Assembly: GCF_001424755.1 (NCBI RefSeq)
Contig: NZ_LMRF01000004.1
Coordinates: 140,557 to 204,556, forward strand
Origin: Marmoricola sp. Leaf446
GTDB lineage: Bacteria; Actinomycetota; Actinomycetes; Propionibacteriales; Nocardioidaceae
Direction: 5' to 3'
DNA: 64,000 bases
The stretch's first letter is position 1. Each line of letters starts with the position of its first letter. Position numbers and translations under genes: made by a program. The notes below the pieces were generated by a model that saw only the letters and a program-made list of their open reading frames with translations, searched no databases and was not told the DNA's origin. This document shows positions 56,546 through 64,000 of this stretch, one piece after another.

Positions 56546-56896
56546 GTGCGGCGTTACGACGACCCGGTGGAGGTCCGCAAGGGTGCGGAGGAGGACCCCG
56601 AGCAGTTCCTGTGGCGGGGCCGGTTGTGGCAGGTGCGCGAGGTGGTGGCGCACTGGGTGGAGACCGGGGCCTGGTGGACCCGACCCGCCGCCGAGGCCTC
56701 CGGTGCCGCGGTGACCGACCTGCTCCGCGAGCAGGAGGTCTGGCGGGTGACCGCGGCCCGGGGACGGGTCGCGGCGCTGGCCGCGGCCGCGGGGCGCGGC
56801 GGAGCCGGTGGCGACGCCGACCCGGGCTACGGCGTCTTCGACCTGGTCCTCAGCTGGTCCGACGGCAGCTGGCAGCTCGTCCGGGCGATGGACTGA
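56546..56896 (+). CDS. DUF6504-like small protein, first gene of the SOS operon
   Basis: A 116-residue protein of unknown function. The sequence RYDDPVEVRKGAEEDPEQF, then LWRGRLWQVREVVAHWVETG, and a closing DGSWQLVRAMD resembles DUF6504 proteins, which occur next to translesion polymerase genes in actinobacteria. It is rich in Trp, consistent with a small beta-barrel. GAGGAGC lies 6 nt before the GTG. It is the first gene after a perfect LexA box and is followed 12 bp later by a HEPN gene and then dnaE2, implying a role in damage tolerance. Confidence 0.7.
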   Translation: MRRYDDPVEVRKGAEEDPEQFLWRGRLWQVREVVAHWVETGAWWTRPAAEASGAAVTDLLREQEVWRVTAARGRVAALAAAAGRGGAGGDADPGYGVFDLVLSWSDGSWQLVRAMD

Positions 56897-56908
56897 GGAG
56901 GCCGACCC

Positions 56909-57340
56909 GTGAGCGCTGCTGTCGACTACTCGCCGCCCGCCTTCCTGCCGGCCGCCACCCACTCCTACCTCGAGCGGGCGGCCACCTCGCTGCGCGAGGC
57001 CATCACCACCCCCGGGGTGCCCGAGCGCTACGCCCAGGCCCACGTCTCGGCGCTCCGCGCCACGGCCGCGCTCCTGGCGGCCCGGGCCCGTCCCACCACG
57101 GCACGCCGGTCCCGGCAGAAGAATGCGTGGGTGCTGCTGGCCGAGGTCGCTCCCGAGCTGGAGGAGTGGGCCACGTTCTTCGCCGCCGGCGCCGCCAAGC
57201 GGGCGGCGGCCGAGGCGGGCTCCCGGCGGGCGGTGACGCCGCGGGAGGCCGACGACCTCGTGCGGGACGCCGATCGGTTCCTGGCGCTGGTCGAGACCTC
57301 GCTCGGTCTGACCGAGCACGCTCCCATCCGCGTCGCCTGA
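56909..57340 (+). CDS. SAV_6107-type HEPN domain protein
   Basis: A 143-residue all-helical protein. The segments HSYLERAATSLREAI, RYAQAHVSALRATAALLAAR, LLAEVAPELEEWATFFAAG and READDLVRDADRFLALVE match the HEPN family typified by SAV_6107. The strict R-x4-6-H RNase motif is not clearly formed, although RYAQAH has Arg and His five apart. GAGGAG overlaps the previous stop. Membership in a LexA operon with dnaE2 suggests a part in SOS mutagenesis or in shutting down growth; its biochemical role is unknown. Confidence 0.75.
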   Translation: MSAAVDYSPPAFLPAATHSYLERAATSLREAITTPGVPERYAQAHVSALRATAALLAARARPTTARRSRQKNAWVLLAEVAPELEEWATFFAAGAAKRAAAEAGSRRAVTPREADDLVRDADRFLALVETSLGLTEHAPIRVA

Positions 57341-57354
57341 GCCGGGCCCGCCCG

Positions 57355-60300
57355 GTGTCCGACCCCTTCGTGCACCTGCACGTCGCCTCCGGCTACTCCC
57401 TGCGCTACGGCGCGTCCCACCCCCACGTCCTGGTGGAGCGCGCGGCGGAGCAGGAGATGGACGCGCTGGCGCTGACCGACCGCGACGGCACCTACGGCGC
57501 GGTGCGCTTCGCCAAGGCCGCCCTGGCCCACGGGGTGCGACCCGTCCTCGGGGTCGACCTCGCCTTCCGCCCCGAGCCGGCGCGCCGTGCCGGCCCGCGG
57601 GCGCAGCCCCGCACCCCCGTGCGCGGTGGTGTCGTCCGGGACCCCCGGCTGCCCCGGGTGGTCTTCCTGGCGCAGGGGCGGCGCGGCTGGGCGGCGGTGT
57701 GCCGGCTGGTCTCGGCGGCCCACGGAGCGGCCGACGGTGCGGCCGCGGCCGACGGGGCCGGCCGGGGCGGCTGGGCCGACCGGCCCGGCTGGGGCGCCCC
57801 GCCGGGTGAGCGGGGCTCGCCGGTGTGCACCGCGGAGGCGGTGGCCGAGCACGTCGCCGGCGAGCCGGTCCGCGTGCTTCTCGGCCCCACCTCCGAGCTG
57901 GGCCTGGCCGCCGCGCGGCGCCGCGACGACCTCGCCGAGCAGGTGCTGGCGCGGTGGGTGGAGCTGGTCGGTGCCGAGCAGCTCGCGGTCGAGCTGACCT
58001 CCCACCGGCTGCGCGGCGACGGTCCCGGCACCTCGGTCCACGCCGCCCGCATGCTGGGCGTGGCCTCGCGGCGCGGACGCCGGGTCCCGGTGGTGCTCAG
58101 CAACGCGGTGCGGTTCGCCGACCGCCTCGACGCCCCCACCACCGACGTCCTCGACGCGACACGTCGGCTCGTCCCGATGGACCTGCGCCACCTCGACCGG
58201 CGCAACGCCGAGGGGTTCTTGAAGTCCGGCAAGCAGATGCACGAGGTCGCCGAGGAGGTCTGTCGTCTCGCCGGCACCGGCAGCGCGACCGCGGTCCTGG
58301 CCGGCACCCGCGGCGTCGCCGACCAGTGCGTGCTGGACCCCCGGGCCGACCTCGGCCTCGGCGAGGTCCACCTCCCCGAGCTCGAGCTCTCCACGACCGT
58401 GGTCCCGGCGCGGGTGGGGGCCGAGGCTCCTGCCGACGCGGTGCTGCGCGCGCGGTGCCAGGCCGGCATCGGGTGGCGCTTCGGCGACGTCGGCCGCCAG
58501 CGGATCTGGAAGCGGCTCGACGACGAGCTCGAGACCATCCGGCGTCTCGGCTACGCCCCCTACTTCCTCACCGTCGGCGACGTGACCGAGATGGTCCGCG
58601 GGCTCGGCATCCGCAGCGCCGCCCGCGGCTCCGGGGCCGGCAGCCTGGTCAACTACCTGCTCGGCATCTCCGGGGTCGACCCGATCCGGCACGGCCTGCT
58701 GATGGAGCGCTTCCTCTCGCCCCGGCGCCGCTCGCTGCCCGACATCGACCTCGACGTGGAGTCCGCCCGCCGGCTCGAGGTCTACGACGCGATCCTGGAG
58801 CGCTACGGCCGCGAGCGCTGCGCGACGGTCTCGATGATGGACACCTACAAGGTCCGCCACGCGATCCGCGACGTCGGTGCGGCCCTGGGCATGCCGGCGG
58901 GCGAGGTCGACGCGATCGCCAAGGCCTTCCCGCACGTGCGGGCCCGCGACGCGCGCGCGGCGCTGCGCGACCTGCCCGAGCTGCGCGCCACCGGCCTGGC
59001 CCGGGAGGCGGCGGCGGGGGAGTGGGGGAGCTTCGACCTGTTCTTCCGGCTCGTGGAGAGCCTCGACGGCCTGCCCCGCCACATCGCCATGCACCCCTGC
59101 GGCGTGCTGCTCTCCGACCGCAGCCTGCTCGCGCGCACACCGGTGGAGCACAGCCTGCTGGGCTACCCCATGAGCCAGTTCGACAAGGACGACGTCGAGG
59201 ACCTCGGCCTGCTCAAGCTCGACGTGCTCGGCATCCGGATGCAGTCCTCGATGGCGCACGCCGTGGCCGAGATCGAGCGGGTGGAGGGCCACCACGTCGA
59301 CCTCGACGACCAGACCCAGGTGCCCTTCGACGACCCGACGACCTACCGCATGATCTCCAGCGCCAAGACGCTCGGCATCTTCCAGATCGAGTCCCCGGGC
59401 CAGCGCGAGCTGGTGGGCAAGTCCGGGATCGAGGAGTTCTCCGACATCATCACCGACATCTCGCTGTTCCGGCCCGGGCCGGTCAAGAGCGACATGATCA
59501 CCCCCTACCTCGAGGCCAAGCAGGGCTGGCGGCTGCCTCACTACCTCCACGACGACCTGCGTCCCATCCTGGGCAGCACCCGCGGCGTGGTCGTCTTCCA
59601 CGAGCAGGTGATCGAGATGATCGCCCTGTTCACCGGCTGCTCCTACGCCGAGGGAGACGAGTGGCGGCGCGCGCTGGGGGACCGCGACGGCATGGCCGCG
59701 ACCCGGGCCTGGTTCCACCCCCGGGCGCTGGGCCGCGGCTACGACCTCGACGTGGTCGAGCAGATCTGGACGGTGATCGAGGCGTTCGCCTCGTTCGGGT
59801 TCTGCAAGGCCCACGCCGCCGCGTTCGCGCTGCCGACCTTCCAGTCGGCCTGGCTCAAGGCCCACTACCCGGCCCACTTCATCTCCGGGCTGCTGACCCA
59901 CGACCCCGGGATGTACCCCAAGCGGCTGATCCTCGACGACGCCCGCCAGCTCGGCATCGCGGTGCTCGGCCTCGACGTCAACGCCAGCGCGGCGACCTAC
60001 ACCGTCGAGCGGCTGGCCGACGGCTACGGCATCCGGCTCTCGCTCAGCGAGGTCCGCGGCATCACCGACGCCGAGGTCCGGCGCATCGTCGCCGGCCGGG
60101 AGGGCGCGCCGTACGCCTCGCTCACCGACCTGTGGCAGCGGGCCCGGGTCTCCCGGCCCGTGGTGGAGCGGATCGTGCAGGCCGGCGGCCTGGACGGCGT
60201 CTATGGCCTCGGCGGTGCCGAGGGGTGCGGGCGTCGTCACCGGGTGACCCGGCGCGACCTGCTGCTCGAGGTCGGCGACCTCGACCGGCTGCAGCGGGCC

Positions 60301-61116
60301 TCGGCCCGCAGCGAGCTGCGGCGCGCCCGCGGGCTGTCGCGCACCCGGCCGCCCGGCGACGGCCGCCCCGATCACACCGGTAGCCCCCACCACCCCGACC
60401 GCGACTCGGTGCAGCTGACCCTCGACCTCGGCGACCCCACCCACCAGCAGGTCAGCGGGCTGCCGGAGATGTCGCCCGCCGACCGGGTGCGCGCCGAGCT
60501 CGACGTCCTCGGGCTCGACGTCAGCCGGCACGTGGTCGACTTCCACGCCGCGTTCCTGGACCGGCTCGGGGTGACCCGCTCGGCCGGTCTGCTCCAGGCC
60601 CGCAGCGGCGCCGAGCTGCTGGTGGCCGGCGTCAAGGTCGCCACCCAGACCCCGCCGATCCGCTCGGGCCGGCGGGTGGTCTTCCTGACCCTCGACGACG
60701 CCACCGGTCCGGTCGACGCGACGTTCTTCGAGGACGCCCAGGGCCCCTACGCCGCCACCGTGTTCGGGTCGTGGCTGCTGGTGGTCCGCGGCGTGCTGCG
60801 GCGCACCGGGCGTCGCGGCGTCTCGCTGCGGGCGACCGGGGCGTGGGACCTCGGGGCGCTGCAGGACCTCTGGCAGGTCGAGGGGATGTCGGCGGTGCAC
60901 GACGAGCTGGCCCGCGTGCCGCGCGGCTCCGGCCCGGCCGGTTCGGGTGAGGACGGGGCCGTGGGCGACCCCGGCCCCCGCCGGGTCGTGGTGCACACCA
61001 GCGGGTTCCGTACCTCCCCCTACGCCGACGTGGCCCCCGCCGGGACCCGCCCCGGCGTCGTCACCGGTCAGGTGGCCCGCGCGCTGTGGCACCGCAGCCC
61101 CGGGAGCCCCGGGTGA
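57355..61116 (+). CDS. dnaE2: Error-prone DNA polymerase III alpha subunit DnaE2
   Basis: A 1253-residue C-family polymerase for damage bypass. The PHP domain begins FVHLHVASGYSLRYGASH, and its usual TDH is ALTDRDG, so the metal site looks lost. A Gly/Ala/Asp-rich low-complexity insert (about residues 120-160) helps make it longer than common DnaE2 (about 1050-1180). The polymerase core has AARGSGAGSLVNYLLGISGVDP and the catalytic aspartates in LPDIDLDVE. TLGIFQIESPGQRELVG and the helix-hairpin region follow, and the OB domain is at about 1080-1160. The GTG at 57355 is 14 bp after the HEPN stop. It is the third gene under the LexA box. Confidence 0.92.
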   Translation: MSDPFVHLHVASGYSLRYGASHPHVLVERAAEQEMDALALTDRDGTYGAVRFAKAALAHGVRPVLGVDLAFRPEPARRAGPRAQPRTPVRGGVVRDPRLPRVVFLAQGRRGWAAVCRLVSAAHGAADGAAAADGAGRGGWADRPGWGAPPGERGSPVCTAEAVAEHVAGEPVRVLLGPTSELGLAAARRRDDLAEQVLARWVELVGAEQLAVELTSHRLRGDGPGTSVHAARMLGVASRRGRRVPVVLSNAVRFADRLDAPTTDVLDATRRLVPMDLRHLDRRNAEGFLKSGKQMHEVAEEVCRLAGTGSATAVLAGTRGVADQCVLDPRADLGLGEVHLPELELSTTVVPARVGAEAPADAVLRARCQAGIGWRFGDVGRQRIWKRLDDELETIRRLGYAPYFLTVGDVTEMVRGLGIRSAARGSGAGSLVNYLLGISGVDPIRHGLLMERFLSPRRRSLPDIDLDVESARRLEVYDAILERYGRERCATVSMMDTYKVRHAIRDVGAALGMPAGEVDAIAKAFPHVRARDARAALRDLPELRATGLAREAAAGEWGSFDLFFRLVESLDGLPRHIAMHPCGVLLSDRSLLARTPVEHSLLGYPMSQFDKDDVEDLGLLKLDVLGIRMQSSMAHAVAEIERVEGHHVDLDDQTQVPFDDPTTYRMISSAKTLGIFQIESPGQRELVGKSGIEEFSDIITDISLFRPGPVKSDMITPYLEAKQGWRLPHYLHDDLRPILGSTRGVVVFHEQVIEMIALFTGCSYAEGDEWRRALGDRDGMAATRAWFHPRALGRGYDLDVVEQIWTVIEAFASFGFCKAHAAAFALPTFQSAWLKAHYPAHFISGLLTHDPGMYPKRLILDDARQLGIAVLGLDVNASAATYTVERLADGYGIRLSLSEVRGITDAEVRRIVAGREGAPYASLTDLWQRARVSRPVVERIVQAGGLDGVYGLGGAEGCGRRHRVTRRDLLLEVGDLDRLQRASARSELRRARGLSRTRPPGDGRPDHTGSPHHPDRDSVQLTLDLGDPTHQQVSGLPEMSPADRVRAELDVLGLDVSRHVVDFHAAFLDRLGVTRSAGLLQARSGAELLVAGVKVATQTPPIRSGRRVVFLTLDDATGPVDATFFEDAQGPYAATVFGSWLLVVRGVLRRTGRRGVSLRATGAWDLGALQDLWQVEGMSAVHDELARVPRGSGPAGSGEDGAVGDPGPRRVVVHTSGFRTSPYADVAPAGTRPGVVTGQVARALWHRSPGSPG

Positions 61117-61176
61117 GCGCCCCGCGCCCTGGCCCCACGGCCCTGCTCCGGGAGCTCCGGGAGCCCCGCCACCCCC

Positions 61177-61182
61177 TAGGGT
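61177..61182 (+). promoter_or_regulatory. -10 hexamer TAGGGT of the methyltransferase gene (leaderless type)
   Basis: TAGGGT ends 7 nt before the ATG at 61190, so this gene may be transcribed independently of dnaE2. Confidence 0.5.
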
Positions 61183-61189
61183 GGGCGCC

Positions 61190-61912
61190 ATGGAGCGCCC
61201 TCTCGAACGCCGCAACGCCGTCCGCACCGCCGTGGTGTGGGACGCCGTGCAGGCGGTGCTCGACGGCGGGACCCGGCGGGTGCTCGACATCGGGGGCGGC
61301 ACCGGCGGCTTCGCCGTGCGGGTGGCCGGTCTCGGGCACGACGTCACCGTCGTCGACCCCAGCCCCGACGCGCTGGCCGCGCTCGGGCGCCGCGCCCACG
61401 ACGAGGGCGTGGCGGCCCGGGTCACCGGTGTCCAGGGCGACCTCGGCACCCTCGCCGAGGTGGCCCAGGACGTCGACCTGGTGCTGTGCCACGGTGTGCT
61501 CGGCCTCGTCGACGACCCGGCGGCGGCGCTCGCGGCGATCGCCGGCGTGCTGCGCCCCGGGGGGATGCTCTCGCTCCAGGTGGGGCAGCGTCACGCCGCC
61601 GTGCTGGCCCGGGCCATGGCCGGGCACTTCACCCAGGCCCGTGACCTGCTCACCGCCGAGCACGGGGTCTCCACGGCCGAACGGCGCTTCACCGCCGAGG
61701 AGCTGCGCGAGCAGCTCGGCGCGGCGGGGTTCGACGTCGCCGCGGTCCACGGCGTACGGGTCTTCACCGACCTCGTGCCCTCCTCCCTGCTTGACCTCGA
61801 GCCAGGGGCCGGGGCAGCGCTGCTCGAGCTGGAGCGCGCGGTCGCGCAGCGGCCCGAGTACCTCACCGTCGCCAGCCAGCTCCACGTGCTCGCCGGTCTC
61901 TCCGCCTCCTGA
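61190..61912 (+). CDS. Class I SAM-dependent methyltransferase
   Basis: A 240-residue methyltransferase of unknown substrate. The SAM fold is clear: motif I VLDIGGGTGGFAVRVAGLG (about 27-45), the acidic strand end VTVVDPSPDAL, DLVLCHGVLGLVDDP, and GVLRPGGMLSLQVGQRH. The C-terminal half resembles CmoA/SmtA-like tRNA methyltransferases (MAGHFTQARDLLTAEHG, ERRFTAEELREQLGAAGFDV), but this is weak. It lies between dnaE2 and dinB, yet has its own -10. Confidence 0.85.
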   Translation: MERPLERRNAVRTAVVWDAVQAVLDGGTRRVLDIGGGTGGFAVRVAGLGHDVTVVDPSPDALAALGRRAHDEGVAARVTGVQGDLGTLAEVAQDVDLVLCHGVLGLVDDPAAALAAIAGVLRPGGMLSLQVGQRHAAVLARAMAGHFTQARDLLTAEHGVSTAERRFTAEELREQLGAAGFDVAAVHGVRVFTDLVPSSLLDLEPGAGAALLELERAVAQRPEYLTVASQLHVLAGLSAS

Positions 61913-61948
61913 CCCGAGCGGCCCGGCCGGCCCGAGCGGCCCGGCCGG
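61913..61948 (+). repeat. Two tandem copies of an 18-bp unit before dinB
   Basis: CCCGAGCGGCCCGGCCGG is repeated exactly, followed by a degenerate third start CCCGA. It fills most of the 57-bp gap between the methyltransferase gene and dinB, and its self-complementary GGCCCGGCCGGCC parts can fold. Confidence 0.8.
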
Positions 61949-61969
61949 CCCGAACACTCGGGGGGCCCG

Positions 61970-63187
61970 GTGAGGCCGGTCACCCGGGAGCCGGGCGATC
62001 CCTCGTGGGACTGCCCGATCCTGCACGTCGACATGGACGCCTTCTACGCCTCGGTGGCCATCCGCGACCGGCCCGACCTGCAGACGGTGCCCGTGATCGT
62101 CGGGGGCGGTCACCGGGGCGTGGTGCTGGCCGCCAACTACCCGGCGCGACGCCACGGCGTCCGCTCGGCGCTGCCGATGACCCGGGCCCGGAGGATGTGC
62201 CCCGAGGCCGTCGTCCTGCCGCCCGACTTCGCCGAGGTCGAGAGCGTCTCCTCGTCGGTGATGGAGATCTTCCGCCAGGTGACCCCGGTCGTGGAGGCGG
62301 TCTCGATCGACGAGGCGTTCCTCGACGTCTCCGGGGCGACCCGTCTGCTCGGCTCGCCACGCCGGATCGCCGAGCACGTGCGCGCCCGGGTGGCTGACGA
62401 GCAGCGGATCACCTGCTCGGTGGGGGTGGCCGGGTCGGTGGCGGTGGCCAAGCTGGCCAGCCGGCGGGCCAAGCCCGACGGCGTGGTGGTGGTCCCGCCG
62501 CGCGAGGTGACGCAGTTCCTGCACCCGCTCGACGTCGGCGAGCTCTACGGCGTGGGCGAGAAGACGCGCGACCAGCTGCACCGGCTCGGGCTGCGCACCG
62601 TGGGCGAGGTGGCGAACACCCCGGTGGCCACGCTGCAGCGGGGCATCGGCAACGCGGCCGGTGCCCACCTGCACCACCTCGCCTGGGGCACCGACCGGCG
62701 CACGCTGACGCCCCGGCGTCCGAACCACGAGCCCGACCGGAGCATGGGCGCCGACGAGACGTTCGGCCGCGACACCGACGACCCGGCGGTGGTGCTGCGC
62801 GAGCTGCTGCGCCTGTCGGCCAAGGTGACCAGCAGGATGCGGGCGGCCGGCGTCGCGGGGCGCACCGTCACGCTGCGGGTGCGGTTCGCGGACTTCACCA
62901 CCATCACCCGCTCCCGCACCCTCGGTGACGCCACCGACGTCACCGGCGAGGTCCACGGCACCGCGGCGGCGCTCTTCGACGCGCTCGGGCTGCAGCGGGC
63001 CCGGATCCGGCTGGTCGGGGTGCGGGTGGAGGGGTTGCTGCCACGGGAGCAGGTCCAGCGCCAGCTCGTCATCGGAGCCCGTGACCGGGGCTGGGAGGAC
63101 GCCGACCGGGCGGTCGACGCGGCGGCCAGCCGGTTCGGTGGCGGCGCCGTACGCCGGGCCACGCTGCTGCAGGGGGACCGACCCTGA
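61970..63187 (+). CDS. dinB: DNA polymerase IV (Y family)
   Basis: A 405-residue translesion polymerase. Catalytic carboxylates are in LHVDMDAFYASVAIRD (Asp21, Asp23) and VEAVSIDEAFLDVSGA (about Asp113-Glu114); the steric-gate region is FYASV. Thumb and little-finger domains follow (VGEKTRDQLHRLGLRTVGEV, VTLRVRFADFTTITRSRTL). RQLVIG near residue 365 may be a degenerate clamp-binding motif. The conserved active site marks a true Pol IV rather than an inactive ImuB. It is near dnaE2 but not directly behind the LexA box. Confidence 0.93.
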   Translation: MRPVTREPGDPSWDCPILHVDMDAFYASVAIRDRPDLQTVPVIVGGGHRGVVLAANYPARRHGVRSALPMTRARRMCPEAVVLPPDFAEVESVSSSVMEIFRQVTPVVEAVSIDEAFLDVSGATRLLGSPRRIAEHVRARVADEQRITCSVGVAGSVAVAKLASRRAKPDGVVVVPPREVTQFLHPLDVGELYGVGEKTRDQLHRLGLRTVGEVANTPVATLQRGIGNAAGAHLHHLAWGTDRRTLTPRRPNHEPDRSMGADETFGRDTDDPAVVLRELLRLSAKVTSRMRAAGVAGRTVTLRVRFADFTTITRSRTLGDATDVTGEVHGTAAALFDALGLQRARIRLVGVRVEGLLPREQVQRQLVIGARDRGWEDADRAVDAAASRFGGGAVRRATLLQGDRP

Positions 63188-63377
63188 CCGCGACCACGGC
63201 GGGGCCCGCCGTCGCGGCGGCCACCGCCCGGGCTCCTACCACCGATCTGGCCCCTATTTGTGATCTCGGCTACCGCCACGCCCACGGCCTGCCTAGACTT
63301 GACGGACCGACACCGACCGCCTCCAGCACAGGGGCGCTCACCGGGGCCACACCGGGCCAGTCACGTGGGAGGACGCC
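63188..63377 (+). promoter_or_regulatory. Upstream region and leader of the DUF3040 gene
   Basis: No gene is seen in this 190-bp gap. TAGACT at 63294-63299 is a likely -10, giving a leader of about 70 nt. A short AT-richer run, CCTATTTGTGATC, sits 40 bp before it, and GGGAGGA precedes the GTG. Confidence 0.45.
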
Positions 63378-63866
63378 GTGCCACTCTCCGAAGAGGAGCT
63401 TCGTCTGCTCGAGCAGATGGAGCAGGCGCTTGCGCAGGAGGACCCGAAGTTCGCCTCCACGCTCCGGGGCAGCGCCCTCGAGCGCACCGCCAAGCTGCGC
63501 ACCTTCGGGGCCGTCGCGGTCTTCGTCCTCGGCGTCGGCATGCTGATGGGCGGTGCCGTGTCCCAGCAGATCTGGCTCGCCGTCCTCGGCTTCCTGGTGA
63601 TGCTCGCGTCCGCGACCCTCGGCCTGGCCGCGTGGCGCGGCCGTCACGCCCCGGCCGCCCAGCAGCCCCGCAGTGGCGAGGAGCAGCTCTTCGACTTCGA
63701 CGACCACCCGCACCGCTTCGGTGTCATCGAGGGTGGTCGCGCCACCAAGCGCAGCAAGGGCCCCAAGGCCCCCCGCCGTGCCGGCCGCTCCAGCGCGCCC
63801 CGCCAGGGCACCTTCATGCAGCGCATGGAGCAGCGGTGGGAGCGCCGCCGCCAGCAGGGCTACTGA
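63378..63866 (+). CDS. DUF3040 membrane protein
   Basis: A 162-residue protein matching the actinobacterial DUF3040 family (M. tuberculosis Rv2169c type). The N-terminus PLSEEELRLLEQMEQALAQED is the family hallmark. Two membrane helices (about 48-66 and 68-90) are followed by a basic, disordered tail (TKRSKGPKAPRRAGRSSAPR) ending in QRMEQRWERRR. The role is unknown. The gene usually lies just outside the dcw (mraZ) division cluster, which probably begins beyond the window. GGGAGGACGCC precedes the GTG. Confidence 0.88.
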   Translation: MPLSEEELRLLEQMEQALAQEDPKFASTLRGSALERTAKLRTFGAVAVFVLGVGMLMGGAVSQQIWLAVLGFLVMLASATLGLAAWRGRHAPAAQQPRSGEEQLFDFDDHPHRFGVIEGGRATKRSKGPKAPRRAGRSSAPRQGTFMQRMEQRWERRRQQGY

Positions 63867-63879
63867 CCGATCCACCGCC

Positions 63880-63999
63880 TCACCAGCGCCGCCGCACGTC
63901 GTCGTGGGCGGCGCTGTGGCGTCCCCGGGCCCGGTCGCCCGCCGACGGGTGCCGGCGGTCGTGAGCGACCAGCCGACCCACCTCGTGGCCGGGGAGGTC
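63880..63999 (-). CDS. Possible C-terminal fragment of a gene running off the window
   Basis: A minus-strand frame stays open from the window edge for 39 codons with coding-like third positions. It reads DLPGHEVGRLVAHDRR and ends AHDDVRRRW before TGA, 13 bp from the convergent DUF3040 stop. I cannot assign a family. A strong hairpin at 63885-63915 lies inside it, so it may be untranslated DNA. Confidence 0.35.
   Translation of the reverse strand, partial: DLPGHEVGRLVAHDRRHPSAGDRARGRHSAAHDDVRRRW
63885..63915. terminator. Terminator hairpin after the DUF3040 gene
   Basis: AGCGCCGCC/GGCGGCGCT forms a perfect 9-bp stem, continued by CACG/CGTG across a bulged G around a TCGT loop, 18 nt after the stop. 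Confidence 0.65.
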
Positions 64000-64000
64000 T

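Noticed and set aside
61970-63187. ImuB (inactive Y-family clamp adaptor) instead of Pol IV
   Set aside because: All catalytic carboxylates are present (DMDAFYASV and SIDEAFLDV), which ImuB lacks.

Overview
The window is about 64 kb of very GC-rich chromosome, densely packed with short intergenic gaps, many GTG starts and frequent GTGA or ATGA stop/start overlaps. Gene content and order point to a high-GC actinobacterium, most likely Nocardioides or a close relative in Propionibacteriales. Two blocks support this. The left half follows the actinobacterial truB-ribF ... rpsO-pnp-M16 peptidase-dapB-thyA/folA-dapA-rnj-ftsK-rimO-pgsA order. The right end resembles the mycobacterial Rv2165c-Rv2178c region (aroG, pknL, Rv2175c, idsA2, metF-like, DUF3040) that leads into the dcw cluster. 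I see no phage, insertion sequence, CRISPR array, tRNA or rRNA.

Layout: (1) 1-8.8 kb holds the end of truB, ribF, a membrane protein, a convergent pair made of amylosucrase and a molybdopterin oxidoreductase, and an acyl-CoA synthetase. (2) 8.9-11.9 kb is a small accessory locus: a 55-residue peptide with 23 arginines, a strong hairpin, a full ABC exporter and a divergent Ser/Thr kinase. (3) 11.9-24 kb is housekeeping: rpsO-pnp with M16 peptidase, dapB, a secreted M4 peptidase, thyA-folA, and dapA-rnj. (4) 24-33 kb carries an orphan histidine kinase, ftsK, a RodZ-like membrane HTH protein, rimO and pgsA. (5) 33-49.6 kb mixes transport and metabolism (DMT exporter, PPi-type phosphofructokinase, APC permease, class II DAHP synthase, SGNH esterase, threonine aldolase, a second DAHP synthase of type I beta) with lon under a HAIR-like site. 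(6) 49.6-56.4 kb is the PknL-like PASTA kinase with its Rv2175c-like DNA-binding partner, a prenyl synthase, metF, a CrtI-like oxidoreductase and a YbaK-like protein. (7) 56.4-64 kb is an SOS-type cluster: a LexA box, a DUF6504 gene, a HEPN gene, dnaE2, a methyltransferase and dinB, followed by a DUF3040 membrane protein.

Three signals cut across the genes. First, about fifteen genes have a TANNNT -10 hexamer ending 6-7 nt before the start codon, which implies leaderless mRNAs. Second, there are two families of dispersed intergenic inverted-repeat elements, two copies each. One is AAACTGCCC-27 nt-GGGCAGTTT plus a 34-bp palindrome, near 2.7 and 16.1 kb. The other is a GACGCGCGGACACA-ended element of about 80-93 bp, near 8.8 and 48.5 kb. 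Third, valine codon GTA occurs repeatedly just before CGN, making GTACG words. The peptide/exporter/kinase locus is the best candidate for an undescribed system, and the LexA-controlled dnaE2 cluster without an obvious imuA/imuB pair is the second.
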